In this document: positions 20,618 to 27,736 of the stretch, one piece after another | How positions within the stretch are numbered: the stretch's first letter is position 1 | Layout of the letters: each line of letters begins with the position of its first letter | Source of the DNA: Deinococcus sp. | Lineage (GTDB): Bacteria; Deinococcota; Deinococci; Deinococcales; Deinococcaceae | DNA length: 46,376 bases | Reading direction: 5' to 3' | Assembly (NCBI RefSeq): GCF_018260555.1 | Contig: NZ_JAGLBB010000018.1 | Location: 1 to 46,376 of the forward strand | Program-made: the position numbers and the translations under genes | Notes under the pieces: model-generated | Told to the model about the DNA's origin: nothing | Seen by the model: only the letters and a program-made list of their open reading frames with translations | Database searches by the model: none

Positions 20618-21343
20618 TCAGTGCCCCCCATGGGCAGCCTGCGGGTCCGGAGGTTTCACGTAGCGCTCGAACTGCACGGCCCCTGCACTCAGGCCGTCCG
20701 TGCGGGTCAGGCCCGGCAGGTGCTTGTGCACCCAGGCGGGATCGGGGAAGTTCAGGCCGCCCACCAGCGGCCGCTCGAACACCGCCTGAAGCGGCCCGCC
20801 CGTGCGCCGCAGGTACATCAGCCACAGTTGCCCGCCGGGCCGCAGGACCCGCGCGCACTCGGCGAGCAGCGCCGCCGGGCCGCGCGTCTCGTTCAGGGTC
20901 GCGCCGACCGTGACCCCGTCGAACGCCGCGGTCGGCAGGTCGCTGCGCTCCATGTTCAGCTGGGCCCAGTCGATGCGGGGGTCGGGTTCGCGTCTGGCGC
21001 CTTCACGCAGCATCGGGGCGCTCAGGTCCACGGCCAGCACCCGGCAATCCGCGCGGGCCAGCACGCCCGCGTAGAAGCCCGCGCTGGTGCCCACGTCCAG
21101 CCAGTCCTGCCCGGCCTGCGGCCGGCACAGTCCCCGGAACAGGGCCGCCTCGCGTTCCAGTGTGAACGCCGCGCCCAGCACCCGCAGTGACCGCGCGCGC
21201 CACCACGCGTACCCGGCGGCCGTCAGGGACAGGAGATTGCTGCGTTGCGCGGCGCTCAGGAGCGGCCCGGAATGGTCCGCAGCGAAAGATGGGTCCGGGT
21301 TGAGGTTTTCTTGTTCCTGCACAGAACGGCTCACAGGGTTCAT
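20618..21343 (-). CDS. Class I SAM-dependent methyltransferase
   Basis: This 241-residue cytoplasmic protein has the SAM-binding motif I WLDVGTSAGFYAGVLA (81-96), the acidic residue D106 in VLAVDLSAPML, and a post-motif LRPGGQLWLMYL (167-178) typical of Methyltransf_11/25 enzymes. The substrate cannot be read from sequence. The ATG at 21343 is chosen because homology begins soon after; a longer frame to 21868 overlaps the divergent membrane-protein gene and is not credible. It lies 82 nt upstream of crtB on the same strand, so it may be co-transcribed with the carotenoid genes. Methylation in carotenoid or quinone metabolism is possible but unproven. Confidence 0.85.
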   Translation of the reverse strand: MNPVSRSVQEQENLNPDPSFAADHSGPLLSAAQRSNLLSLTAAGYAWWRARSLRVLGAAFTLEREAALFRGLCRPQAGQDWLDVGTSAGFYAGVLARADCRVLAVDLSAPMLREGARREPDPRIDWAQLNMERSDLPTAAFDGVTVGATLNETRGPAALLAECARVLRPGGQLWLMYLRRTGGPLQAVFERPLVGGLNFPDPAWVHKHLPGLTRTDGLSAGAVQFERYVKPPDPQAAHGGH

Positions 21344-21403
21344 TATGCTGTTACGTATTGAGGCCCGCTGTTCACGTTTCGTGAGGGTACCTGGAGGGAA
21401 ACC

Positions 21404-22252
21404 ATGGAAGAACGCAAGAGTATGGGGGGCGCGCTGGTCGATGTATTCGACGCTGGCCTGACCCTCGTGAAATCCGAGATCAACGCCGTGGCCCGCAAGG
21501 CCGGAGAGATCGCCAAGGCCAAGGGCATCGGTGCCGTGCTGCTGCTGGCCTCCACCGGCCCGCTGATTCTGGGTCTGATCTTCATCATCCTGGCTGTGTT
21601 CTACGGTCTGATGCGTCTGGGCCTGGGCGCGTGGGCCGCCGCGCTGATCATCGCCCTGCTGAGCTTTGCCGTGACCGGCGCGCTGATCGTCCTGGGGATC
21701 AAGAAACTCGGGACCGAGGTGCAGATGAACGAACCCCGCTTCCGCCGCTCCGAGACCGACACCGCTCCGGCCACCAGCGCCAGTAGCGCTCAGCCCTTCC
21801 CCGCCACCAACGCGGCCAGCCACACGACCGGCACCCACGGCACCACTAGCCAAGGCACCGGCACTCACAGTGTGGCCGGCTCAACCGGGCGTGACGCCTA
21901 CAACCCCAGCGGCCCCCGCGTTGAAATCGGGCGGGATGCCAGCACCCACGCCGCAGGCGAGACCCGCGTGACCCGCGAAGGGGGCGGCACCGCTACCATT
22001 CGCGTCGAGGGCGGCGAGACCACCGTTCCCGTGTACGAAAGCAAACCCAGCGGCGAACCCGTTCACTACGGCAGCGGCCTGAACAAGCAGATCGACGGCA
22101 GCGCGGCCGGGGAAGGTCATCACGCCGCCACCCGAGGGCACCAGCACGACCCGAACCTTCAGGAACCCGTGGTGCTCAAAGATGCCCCCGGCATTCCCGT
22201 GAGCACTGCCGCGACCTTCCGCGACGACATGAAAAAAGGAGGGCAGTCCTGA
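21404..22252 (+). CDS. Phage-holin-family/YqjE-like membrane protein with long hydrophilic tail
   Basis: This 282-residue protein has two transmembrane helices (about 43-67 and 74-98) after a short amphipathic N-terminus, the layout of the holin superfamily III/YqjE group of stress-associated inner-membrane proteins. It is not a lysis gene: no phage genes are nearby. Residues 110-282 are a low-complexity tail rich in Ser, Thr, Gly and His (SHTTGTHGTTSQGTGTHS, 134-151) followed by a charged part ending DDMKKGGQS. A good GGAGGG site lies 5 nt before the ATG. It overlaps the next gene by one base (TGATG), so the two are translationally coupled. Confidence 0.75.
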   Translation: MEERKSMGGALVDVFDAGLTLVKSEINAVARKAGEIAKAKGIGAVLLLASTGPLILGLIFIILAVFYGLMRLGLGAWAAALIIALLSFAVTGALIVLGIKKLGTEVQMNEPRFRRSETDTAPATSASSAQPFPATNAASHTTGTHGTTSQGTGTHSVAGSTGRDAYNPSGPRVEIGRDASTHAAGETRVTREGGGTATIRVEGGETTVPVYESKPSGEPVHYGSGLNKQIDGSAAGEGHHAATRGHQHDPNLQEPVVLKDAPGIPVSTAATFRDDMKKGGQS

Positions 22253-22974
22253 TGGCCGAGTACCTCACGGAACGCGAGGAAGCCCGTGAACGCCTGAAAA
22301 ACAGCGTGGACGCGCTGACCCAGCAGGCCAGCTTGCAGGTCAACCTGCAAAAAGAACCACTCAAAATGCTCGGCGGCGCGTCTGCCGTGGGCGCCGTGCT
22401 GGGCCTGGTGGTCGGGCGGCAGTTCAAACGCAGCAAGAAAGTGTACGTGGACGCCGACAGCCCCATCAAACACCAGAAGGCCCTGATCAAAGCGCAGAAG
22501 TCCCAGCGGGGCGGCGGCGTGGGCGGCGCACTCGTGGCGACGCTGGGCACCCTGGCTTTCAAGACCGTCATGGACCGCGTGGTCACGCCCCGGCTTGAGC
22601 AGGTCGCGGACACGCTGATGGAGAAATCTGGACAGCCTGCCGGGAGCGCCAAGTCCGCCGCGCCCGCACGCGCCTCTGCTCAGATCACACCCGCCCGCGG
22701 CGCACCCAGCACCCTGGGGGGTGCTCCGTCCAGCGCCGCCGTGAGTTTCACTAAGGCACCCGCCAGCGAAGGAGCCGCGAGCGCCCAGTCTGTGCAGAGT
22801 TACGCCCAGCAGGCCCCCGCCCAGGGCAGCGTTCCCCCCGCACCGGGCACCTCGGCTGCACTGGAAACTCCGGCGCACCCCGGTGTGAAGCCGCATCCAG
22901 TCAGCCACGTGGAGGCCAAAGCAGTTGGCAGTCCCATCGCGCCCGACGAGATGGGCAACCCCAACCTCCGCTAA
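22252..22974 (+). CDS. Membrane-associated partner of the YqjE-like protein (YqjD/ElaB-like layout)
   Basis: This 240-residue protein starts with a charged amphipathic helix (EYLTEREEARERLKNSVD, 3-20), then a glycine-rich hydrophobic stretch (about 40-55, GGASAVGAVLGLVVG). A second hydrophobic segment lies near 95-110 and a long Ala/Pro/Ser-rich disordered tail follows (about 130-240). The N-terminal helix plus GxxxG-type segment recalls the ribosome- and membrane-associated YqjD/ElaB/DUF3618 proteins that often accompany YqjE. It overlaps the upstream gene by one base and ends 18 nt before a strong terminator, so the two genes form a unit. Function unknown; envelope or stress role is inference. 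Confidence 0.7.
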   Translation: MAEYLTEREEARERLKNSVDALTQQASLQVNLQKEPLKMLGGASAVGAVLGLVVGRQFKRSKKVYVDADSPIKHQKALIKAQKSQRGGGVGGALVATLGTLAFKTVMDRVVTPRLEQVADTLMEKSGQPAGSAKSAAPARASAQITPARGAPSTLGGAPSSAAVSFTKAPASEGAASAQSVQSYAQQAPAQGSVPPAPGTSAALETPAHPGVKPHPVSHVEAKAVGSPIAPDEMGNPNLR

Positions 22975-22992
22975 ACACCGCCCGCACCCACC

Positions 22993-23026
22993 AAGCAGTC
23001 CGCCCGTCAAAGGTGGGCTGCTTTTT
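22993..23026 (+). terminator. Rho-independent terminator
   Basis: AAGCAGTCCGCC pairs with GGTGGGCTGCTT through 12 bp (two G-U pairs) and is followed by a T tract. It ends the two-gene membrane operon. The T tract runs directly into the TTGATA -35 box of the Fur-family gene. Confidence 0.85.
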
Positions 23027-23054
23027 GATACGCTCCGATCAGGAGTGCTAGCCT
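23025..23054 (+). promoter_or_regulatory. Promoter of the Fur-family gene (leaderless)
   Basis: TTGATA (23025-23030), an 18-bp spacer and TAGCCT (23049-23054) end 6 nt before the ATG at 23061. The -35 overlaps the end of the preceding terminator, an economical arrangement that also fixes the start. Confidence 0.65.
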
Positions 23055-23060
23055 CCGGCC

Positions 23061-23447
23061 ATGACCGCCACCCGCAGCACCCGGCAGCGCGATGTGATCA
23101 CCCGCATCATGCAGGCCGCCCAGGGACCACTGGCCGTTGCCGACGTGCACGACCGCGCGCGGAGCGACCTACCGGGCCTGGGGATCGCCACCGTGTACCG
23201 CACCCTGAAACTCCTGACCGACCAGGGCCGCATTCACCCCGTTACCCTGGACGGTGAAACCCTCTACGAGACCAGCGGCCAGGGCCACCACCACCACTTC
23301 TCCTGCCAGGACTGCGGCCGCGTCTTCACGCTGCACACCTGCCCCGTCGCGCTGCCCAGCGGCACCGTCTACCCGGGTGGGTTCATCGTGCGCGCCCACG
23401 AGGTCACCCTGTATGGCCAGTGCCCCGACTGCGCCGCCCGCGTCTGA
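23061..23447 (+). CDS. Fur-family metalloregulator (Fur/Mur type)
   Basis: This 128-residue DNA-binding repressor has the N-terminal winged helix with the recognition helix in GIATVYRTLKLL (41-52). The dimerisation domain carries E70, the histidine cluster GHHHHFSC (75-82), the structural zinc pair C82/C85 (CQDC) and a second pair C121/C124 (CPDC). It should bind Fe, Mn or Zn and repress uptake genes. The HHHHFxCxxCG block is the Fur/Zur/PerR core. In D. radiodurans the homologue close to crtI/crtB is reported as a Mn-responsive regulator (recalled, not checked). The start is set by the leaderless promoter. Its TGA stop is the first triplet of a hairpin repeat. Exact metal specificity cannot be read from the sequence. 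Confidence 0.9.
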   Translation: MTATRSTRQRDVITRIMQAAQGPLAVADVHDRARSDLPGLGIATVYRTLKLLTDQGRIHPVTLDGETLYETSGQGHHHHFSCQDCGRVFTLHTCPVALPSGTVYPGGFIVRAHEVTLYGQCPDCAARV

Positions 23448-23518
23448 AACGAATTCCGGTGAATTCGGTGCAGTCTCGAATCAATCCGGACGGATGCGAA
23501 GAATACGAATTCCGATTC
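23445..23518 (+). repeat. TGA-anchored hairpin repeat at the fur-type stop codon
   Basis: TGAAACGAATTCCG, then GTGAATTCGGTGCAG, TCTCGAATCAATCCG and GACGGATGCGAAG follow the repeat consensus. The first TGA is the stop codon of the Fur-family gene. The copy ends in AATACGAATTCCGATTC, directly against the MITE. Confidence 0.75.
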
Positions 23519-23710
23519 GTAACTGCTCAGCAGGGTAAATTGCTCAGAATCTGAATTCAGCCCTATAAATTGCTAAGAAGCTGCTTTCAAATGACTGAAA
23601 TTGCCGATATGGGCGAATTGGTTCGTCCAAGGCAGATTTGCAGTAAATATTATGCTCATACAAAACGGGAACAAGCGTTTTTTGCCGTGTTTATCGTGCT
23701 GAGCAGTTAC
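23519..23710. mobile_element. 192-bp AT-rich MITE with 14-bp perfect terminal inverted repeats
   Basis: The element begins GTAACTGCTCAGCA and ends with its exact complement TGCTGAGCAGTTAC (23697-23710). It is flanked by CCGATTC on both sides (23512-23518 and 23712-23718), or by an 8-bp near-duplication with one mismatch. It is visibly richer in A/T than the surroundings, has no credible open reading frame, and contains an internal direct repeat (TAAATTGCTCAGAA at 23536, TAAATTGCTAAGAA at 23566). Its first 17 bases are identical to the element starting at 46298, so it is probably a non-autonomous relative of that insertion sequence. Confidence 0.85.
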
Positions 23711-23776
23711 CCCGATTCATTCAGTGCAGTTCCGAATGAATCCGAGCGGGTGAAAGCAGGTACAGCATACGGATTG
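23711..23776 (+). repeat. Hairpin repeat copy on the far side of the MITE
   Basis: CCCGATTCATTCAGTGCAG, then TTCCGAATGAATCCGAGCGG and GTGAAAGCAGGTACAGC follow the hairpin repeat. It lacks the TGATACGG edge because the MITE abuts it. With 23445-23518 it would form two tandem copies if the MITE were removed. Downstream of it (23777-23839) I see nothing assignable. Confidence 0.65.
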
Positions 23777-23839
23777 CGCTTGGCTCTGGCCGGACCTGCT
23801 GTGACTGCGGTTCACGGCGTCGTTCATGTGGGGCCGCCC

Positions 23840-23869
23840 TTGACCCTGGGCGGGCCGGGACGCTAGTCT
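23840..23869 (+). promoter_or_regulatory. Promoter of the metZ leader
   Basis: TTGACC (23840-23845), an 18-bp spacer and TAGTCT (23864-23869) place the transcript start near 23876, just ahead of the riboswitch. Confidence 0.6.
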
Positions 23870-23875
23870 GCGCGG

Positions 23876-24131
23876 TAGCTCCTGCGTGGAGCGACCCACT
23901 TCAGAGCGCCCGAGAGAACTGGCTCGTAGACGGCGCGGCAACCGGACCTCATCGCGTCACGGTGCCAAGGCCAGCCCACCCGCCGCGGGTCAACGATGAC
24001 CGCCGGGAGGGACCAAGAGGGAAGGTCACGCGGTTGATTCGCTTCAGCGCTCCTTCTCGCACCACACGAGCAGGGGCGCCTCCTTTACACACAGGCGGCG
24101 TCCCACGGTTCCCGCCGAGGAGGCGCACGTC
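23876..24131 (+). ncRNA. SAM-I (S-box) riboswitch leader of metZ-metX
   Basis: The aptamer core fits the S-box pattern. P2 is GCGCC (23906-23910) with GGCGC (23932-23936) plus CGAG/CTCG (23911-23914, 23923-23926), with the kink-turn-like TAGAC bulge. The invariant GGCAACC is at 23937-23943. P3 is ACCG (23941-23944) with CGGT (23960-23963), followed by the conserved GGTGCCAA (23961-23968). P4 is ACCCG (23978-23982) with CGGGT (23986-23990). The loop TGGC (23920-23923) can form the pseudoknot with GCCA (23964-23967). P1 is weak by eye, so the outer boundary is uncertain. Downstream, 24076-24084 is perfectly complementary to the Shine-Dalgarno region 24118-24126, and 24073-24084 can instead pair with 24093-24104. 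No T tract is present, so control is probably at translation. Confidence 0.75.
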
Positions 24132-25502
24132 ATGGCGTACAGATTTGAAACATTGCAGGTTCACGCCGGTCAGCAGCCGGACCCGGCCACCGGGGCGCAG
24201 CAGACGCCCATCTACGCCACGAACAGTTACGTGTTCCAGTCGCCGGAGCACGCCGCCGACCTGTTCGGCCTGCGGGCGTTCGGGAACATCTACAGCCGCC
24301 TCACGAACCCCACGAACGCCGTGTTCGAGGCGCGGGTCGCGGCGCTTGAAGGCGGTGTGGGCGCGCTGGCCGTCGCCAGCGGGCACGCCGCGCAGTTCCT
24401 GGCAATCACGAACGTCGCGCAGGCCGGGGATAACATCGTGTCCAGCCCGAACCTGTACGGCGGAACCGTCAATCAGTTCCGGGTGACCCTGCGCCGCCTG
24501 GGGATCGAGGTGCGCTTTACCAGCCGTGAGGAACGCCCGGAGGAGTTCACGGCCCTGATCGACGACCACACCCGCGCCGTATACCTGGAAACCATCGGGA
24601 ACCCGGCCCTGAACGTCCCGGATTTCGGGGGGATCGCGGCCGCCGCGCACGCCCAGGGTGTCGCGGTGTTCGTGGACAACACCTTTGGCGCGGGCGGGTA
24701 CTACTGCCAGCCGCTGCGGCACGGCGCTGACGTGGTGCTGCACTCCGCCAGCAAGTGGATCGGCGGGCACGGTAACGGCATTGGCGGCGTGATCGTGGAC
24801 GGCGGCACCTTCGACTGGGGCAACGGCCGCTACCCGCTGATGACGGAGGCCAGCCCCAGTTACCACGGCCTGAACTTCTGGGAGACGTTCGGGGAGGGGA
24901 ACCCGCTGGGCCTGCCGAACGTGGCGTTCATTACCCGCGCCCGCACCGAGGGCCTGCGTGACCTGGGTCCCACCCTGGCCCCGCAGCAGGCGTGGCAGTT
25001 CCTTCAGGGCCTGGAAACCCTGAGCCTGCGAGCCGAGCGGCACGCGCAGAACACCCTGGCCCTCGCGTCGTGGCTGGCCGCCCACCCGGACGTGGCGCGC
25101 GTTACGTACCCCGGTCTGAGTAACCACCCGCACTATGACCGCGCGCAGCACTACCTGCCGCGCGGGGCGGGCGCGGTCCTGACCTTCGAACTGCGAGGCG
25201 GGCGCGCGGCAGGCGAGGCGTTCATCCAGGCCGTGAAGCTGGCGCAGCACGTGGCGAACGTCGGGGACACCCGCACGCTGGTCATCCACCCGGCCAGCAC
25301 CACCCACAGCCAGCTGAGCGCCGAGGCACAGGCGGCCGCCGGCGTCACGCCCGGACTGGTGCGCGTGTCGGTGGGGATAGAGCACATCGACGACATCCGC
25401 GAGGACTTCGCGCAGGCGCTGGCCGCCGCGCTGACCGGAGCGGAATCCGCGCCGTCTGGAGGCGCGCAATCAGGAGTGGCCGGAGCGGGAGGGAGTCAGT
25501 GA
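24132..25502 (+). CDS. metZ: O-acetylhomoserine sulfhydrylase (PLP-dependent)
   Basis: This 456-residue enzyme makes homocysteine (or a cysteine analogue) from O-acetylhomoserine and sulfide in methionine synthesis. It is a Cys/Met-metabolism PLP enzyme: YSRLTNPT (54-61) supplies phosphate-binding residues from the partner subunit, D182 in VFVDNTFG contacts the pyridine nitrogen, and K208 in HSASKWIGG forms the Schiff base. Length and the GHGNGIGG insertion point to the O-acetylhomoserine group (MetY/MetZ/Cys-D) rather than MetB. The ATG has AGGAGG 8 nt upstream, inside the proposed sequestering helix of the SAM riboswitch. It overlaps metX by 4 bp (GTGA). Confidence 0.93.
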   Translation: MAYRFETLQVHAGQQPDPATGAQQTPIYATNSYVFQSPEHAADLFGLRAFGNIYSRLTNPTNAVFEARVAALEGGVGALAVASGHAAQFLAITNVAQAGDNIVSSPNLYGGTVNQFRVTLRRLGIEVRFTSREERPEEFTALIDDHTRAVYLETIGNPALNVPDFGGIAAAAHAQGVAVFVDNTFGAGGYYCQPLRHGADVVLHSASKWIGGHGNGIGGVIVDGGTFDWGNGRYPLMTEASPSYHGLNFWETFGEGNPLGLPNVAFITRARTEGLRDLGPTLAPQQAWQFLQGLETLSLRAERHAQNTLALASWLAAHPDVARVTYPGLSNHPHYDRAQHYLPRGAGAVLTFELRGGRAAGEAFIQAVKLAQHVANVGDTRTLVIHPASTTHSQLSAEAQAAAGVTPGLVRVSVGIEHIDDIREDFAQALAAALTGAESAPSGGAQSGVAGAGGSQ

Positions 25503-26602
25503 CCGCCCAGACGCACCCGGGCCACGGCCACCTGCCGGTCTCCGCGAGCACCGAAGCGGAGGACGCTCCAGCCGCCACGGACCGATGTCAGGCGGGCCAG
25601 CCTGACCTGACCCCCGCCCCCCAGATGCCCGCCGTCCAGACGCGTGCCGCCCAGATGCCTGCCGCGCAGACCGCCCGGCTGTTCCGGCACGCGCCCCTGC
25701 TGCTCGACTGCGGACAGCCGGTCAACGACGTGACCGTCACGTACCACACGTACGGCACGCCGCAACCCACCGCCACCCTCGTCCTGCACGCCCTGACCGG
25801 CACGAGCGCCGTGCACGAGTGGTGGCCGGACTTTCTGGGTGAGGGCCGCCCGCTGGACCCCACCCGCGACTACGTGATCTGCGCGAACGTGCTGGGCGGC
25901 TGTGCCGGCACGACGGGCCCCGCCGAGCTGCCCCGCGTGGCCGGAGCCGACGCGCCCCTGACCCTGCGCGACATGGCCCGCACCGGCCGCGCGCTGCTCG
26001 ACCACCTGGGCGTGATCCGCGTGCGGATCGTGGGCGCCAGCATGGGCGGCATGCTCGCCTACGCCTGGCTGCTCGAATGCCCGGACCTCGTGGAACGCGC
26101 CGTGATTATCGGCGCCCCGGCACGCCACTCGCCGTGGGCCATCGGCCTGAACACCGCCGCCCGCAGCGCCATCCGCGCCGCGCCCGGCGGGGAAGGACTG
26201 AAGGTCGCGCGGCAGATTGCCATGCTCTCGTACCGCAGCCCAGACAGTTTCGCCGTCACGCAGACCGGCCAGCGCGTGCCCGGTGTACCCGCCATCACCA
26301 GTTACCTGCACCACCACGGCGAGAAACTCCAGGCGCGCTTCTGCGAACGCAGCTACGTCGCCCTGACCGGAGCCATGGACGCCTTCCAACCCACCGACGA
26401 AGAACTGCGCACCATCCAGACGCCCACCCTGGTCGTCGGGATCAGCAGCGACGTGCTGTACCCACCAGCCGAGGTGAAGGCCGGCGCGGCCCTGCTGCCC
26501 CGCGCCGACTACCGCGAGCTGCACTCCATTCACGGGCACGACGCCTTCCTGATGGACCCCGGCCCCCTGCCCGGCATGGTCAGCGCCTTCCTGGGCGCCT
26601 GA
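25499..26602 (+). CDS. metX: Homoserine O-acetyltransferase
   Basis: This 367-residue alpha/beta-hydrolase-fold enzyme transfers acetyl from acetyl-CoA to homoserine, supplying the substrate of metZ. The nucleophile elbow GASMGG (179-184) has S181; D318 (in ISSDVLYP) and H347 (in HGHDAF) complete the triad. The segments ALTGTSAVHEWW and VLGGCAGTTGP are characteristic of MetX. The first 58 residues are a low-complexity Ala/Pro/Gln extension (QMPAVQTRAAQMPAAQT) before homology begins at RLFRHAPLLLD; translation might start later, but the GTG overlapping the metZ stop supports coupled translation. Acetyl versus succinyl preference is inferred from family. It shares the SAM-controlled transcript with metZ. 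Confidence 0.92.
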   Translation: MTAQTHPGHGHLPVSASTEAEDAPAATDRCQAGQPDLTPAPQMPAVQTRAAQMPAAQTARLFRHAPLLLDCGQPVNDVTVTYHTYGTPQPTATLVLHALTGTSAVHEWWPDFLGEGRPLDPTRDYVICANVLGGCAGTTGPAELPRVAGADAPLTLRDMARTGRALLDHLGVIRVRIVGASMGGMLAYAWLLECPDLVERAVIIGAPARHSPWAIGLNTAARSAIRAAPGGEGLKVARQIAMLSYRSPDSFAVTQTGQRVPGVPAITSYLHHHGEKLQARFCERSYVALTGAMDAFQPTDEELRTIQTPTLVVGISSDVLYPPAEVKAGAALLPRADYRELHSIHGHDAFLMDPGPLPGMVSAFLGA

Positions 26603-26620
26603 AGAGAAGTGGGCTCGGTC

Positions 26621-26643
26621 GATCCGGTTCGTCTGGCCGGATC
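26621..26643. terminator. Weak hairpin between convergent metX and glycosyltransferase genes
   Basis: GATCCGG (26621-26627) and CCGGATC (26637-26643) form a 7-bp stem with a 9-nt loop and no T tract. Its position in the short convergent gap suggests termination, but it may be incidental. Its right arm overlaps the glycosyltransferase stop codon. Confidence 0.35.
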
Positions 26644-27736
26644 AGATCAGCAGGGAAGAGTGCAGCAGCGCCGCGACCTGCGCCGCCGTACCGCTCAGGG
26701 TGTGCCGCTGCAGCACTCGCTGGCGGGCCTGCACTCCGAACTGCGCCGTGCGGTCCGGGTGGGCCGCCATGGCGCGCAGTGTCCGCGCCAGCAGGTGCGG
26801 GGCGGGCGGGACCAGCAGGCCGTCCACGCCGTCGCGGATCAGTTCGGCCTGCGCGGGAATGGGCGTGGTCACCACCGGCAGGCCCGACGCCATGGCCTCC
26901 AGCGTGACCAGCGACTGGTTCTCGGCCAGGGTGGGTTGCAGCAGCGCGTCGGCGGCGCGGTACAGGTCCGGCAGGTCCCAGCGGCGGCCCAGGAACCTTA
27001 CGTTGTGCAGGCGCAGCGCGCGGGTCAGGGTGCGGGCCAGGCTTCCCACGCTTGAATCCATATCGCCCACGAACACGAAGTTCAGGTCCGGAGCGTGCCG
27101 GGCCGCCAGCACGGCTGCCAACTGGTTCTTCTCTGGCGCGAAGCGGCCGGGCACGAGTACCGTGAAGCCGCTGAAGCCCAGGCGGGCGCGCAGTGCGGCG
27201 CGGAGATCGGGCGGGGCAGGCTGGTAGCGGTCCGGGTTCACGCCGTTCGTCAGACCGCCCACGTGGGGCAGACCCATCTCGGTGTGCAAGAAGGCCTGTC
27301 CCCACCGTGAGACGGTCAGGACCGAGTCGGCGCGGCGCAGGCCGCTCAGTTTGGTCGCGCGGTACACCTGCCGGTACCAGCCCTGCAGGCCCGCCGGGTA
27401 GTGGTAGTCCAGCTGATCGTGCACCACGGCCACGCGGGGCGCGCGCAGGGTGTCCAGCGCGCGGTACGTACTGGGGTCCCAGGCCTGCACGACCCGCAGG
27501 TCAAAACTGTTCAGGTCGCCAGTGATGGCCTTCAGGTCATCGTACCGCCGGGCGGGCACCCCCGCCTCCCCGAATCGGCGGGCGAGTTCATCCAGCGCCC
27601 CGCCGCGTGGCAGGAACACTGTGGGGTTCAGGCCGTGCGCGGGCAGCAGCGGCAGCACGTCCAGCATCCAGACCTCGCTGCCTGCCACGCGCGGCGCGTC
27701 GGTTATAAACGCCACGCGTGGCGCGGGCGGCGTCAC
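26642..27736 (-). CDS. GT4-type glycosyltransferase
   Basis: This 364-residue GT-B fold enzyme probably transfers a sugar from a nucleotide donor to a lipid, polysaccharide or small-molecule acceptor. The N-terminal half has a Rossmann-like VAFITDAPRVAGSEVW start. The C-terminal donor domain has VLVPGRFAPEKNQ (the basic pair R and K that contacts phosphate) and the E-x7-E motif in AENQSLVTLEAMASGLPVV, typical of GT4. There is no signal peptide or membrane helix. The GTG start overlaps the folD stop by 4 bp (GTGA), so it is the second gene of a folD-GT operon. Donor and acceptor are unknown and folD offers no hint about them. Confidence 0.88.
   Translation of the reverse strand: MTPPAPRVAFITDAPRVAGSEVWMLDVLPLLPAHGLNPTVFLPRGGALDELARRFGEAGVPARRYDDLKAITGDLNSFDLRVVQAWDPSTYRALDTLRAPRVAVVHDQLDYHYPAGLQGWYRQVYRATKLSGLRRADSVLTVSRWGQAFLHTEMGLPHVGGLTNGVNPDRYQPAPPDLRAALRARLGFSGFTVLVPGRFAPEKNQLAAVLAARHAPDLNFVFVGDMDSSVGSLARTLTRALRLHNVRFLGRRWDLPDLYRAADALLQPTLAENQSLVTLEAMASGLPVVTTPIPAQAELIRDGVDGLLVPPAPHLLARTLRAMAAHPDRTAQFGVQARQRVLQRHTLSGTAAQVAALLHSSLLI

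Noticed and set aside
21404..22252. Prophage holin
   Set aside because: No endolysin, terminase or structural phage genes are nearby, and the protein has a long tail and a YqjE-like layout.
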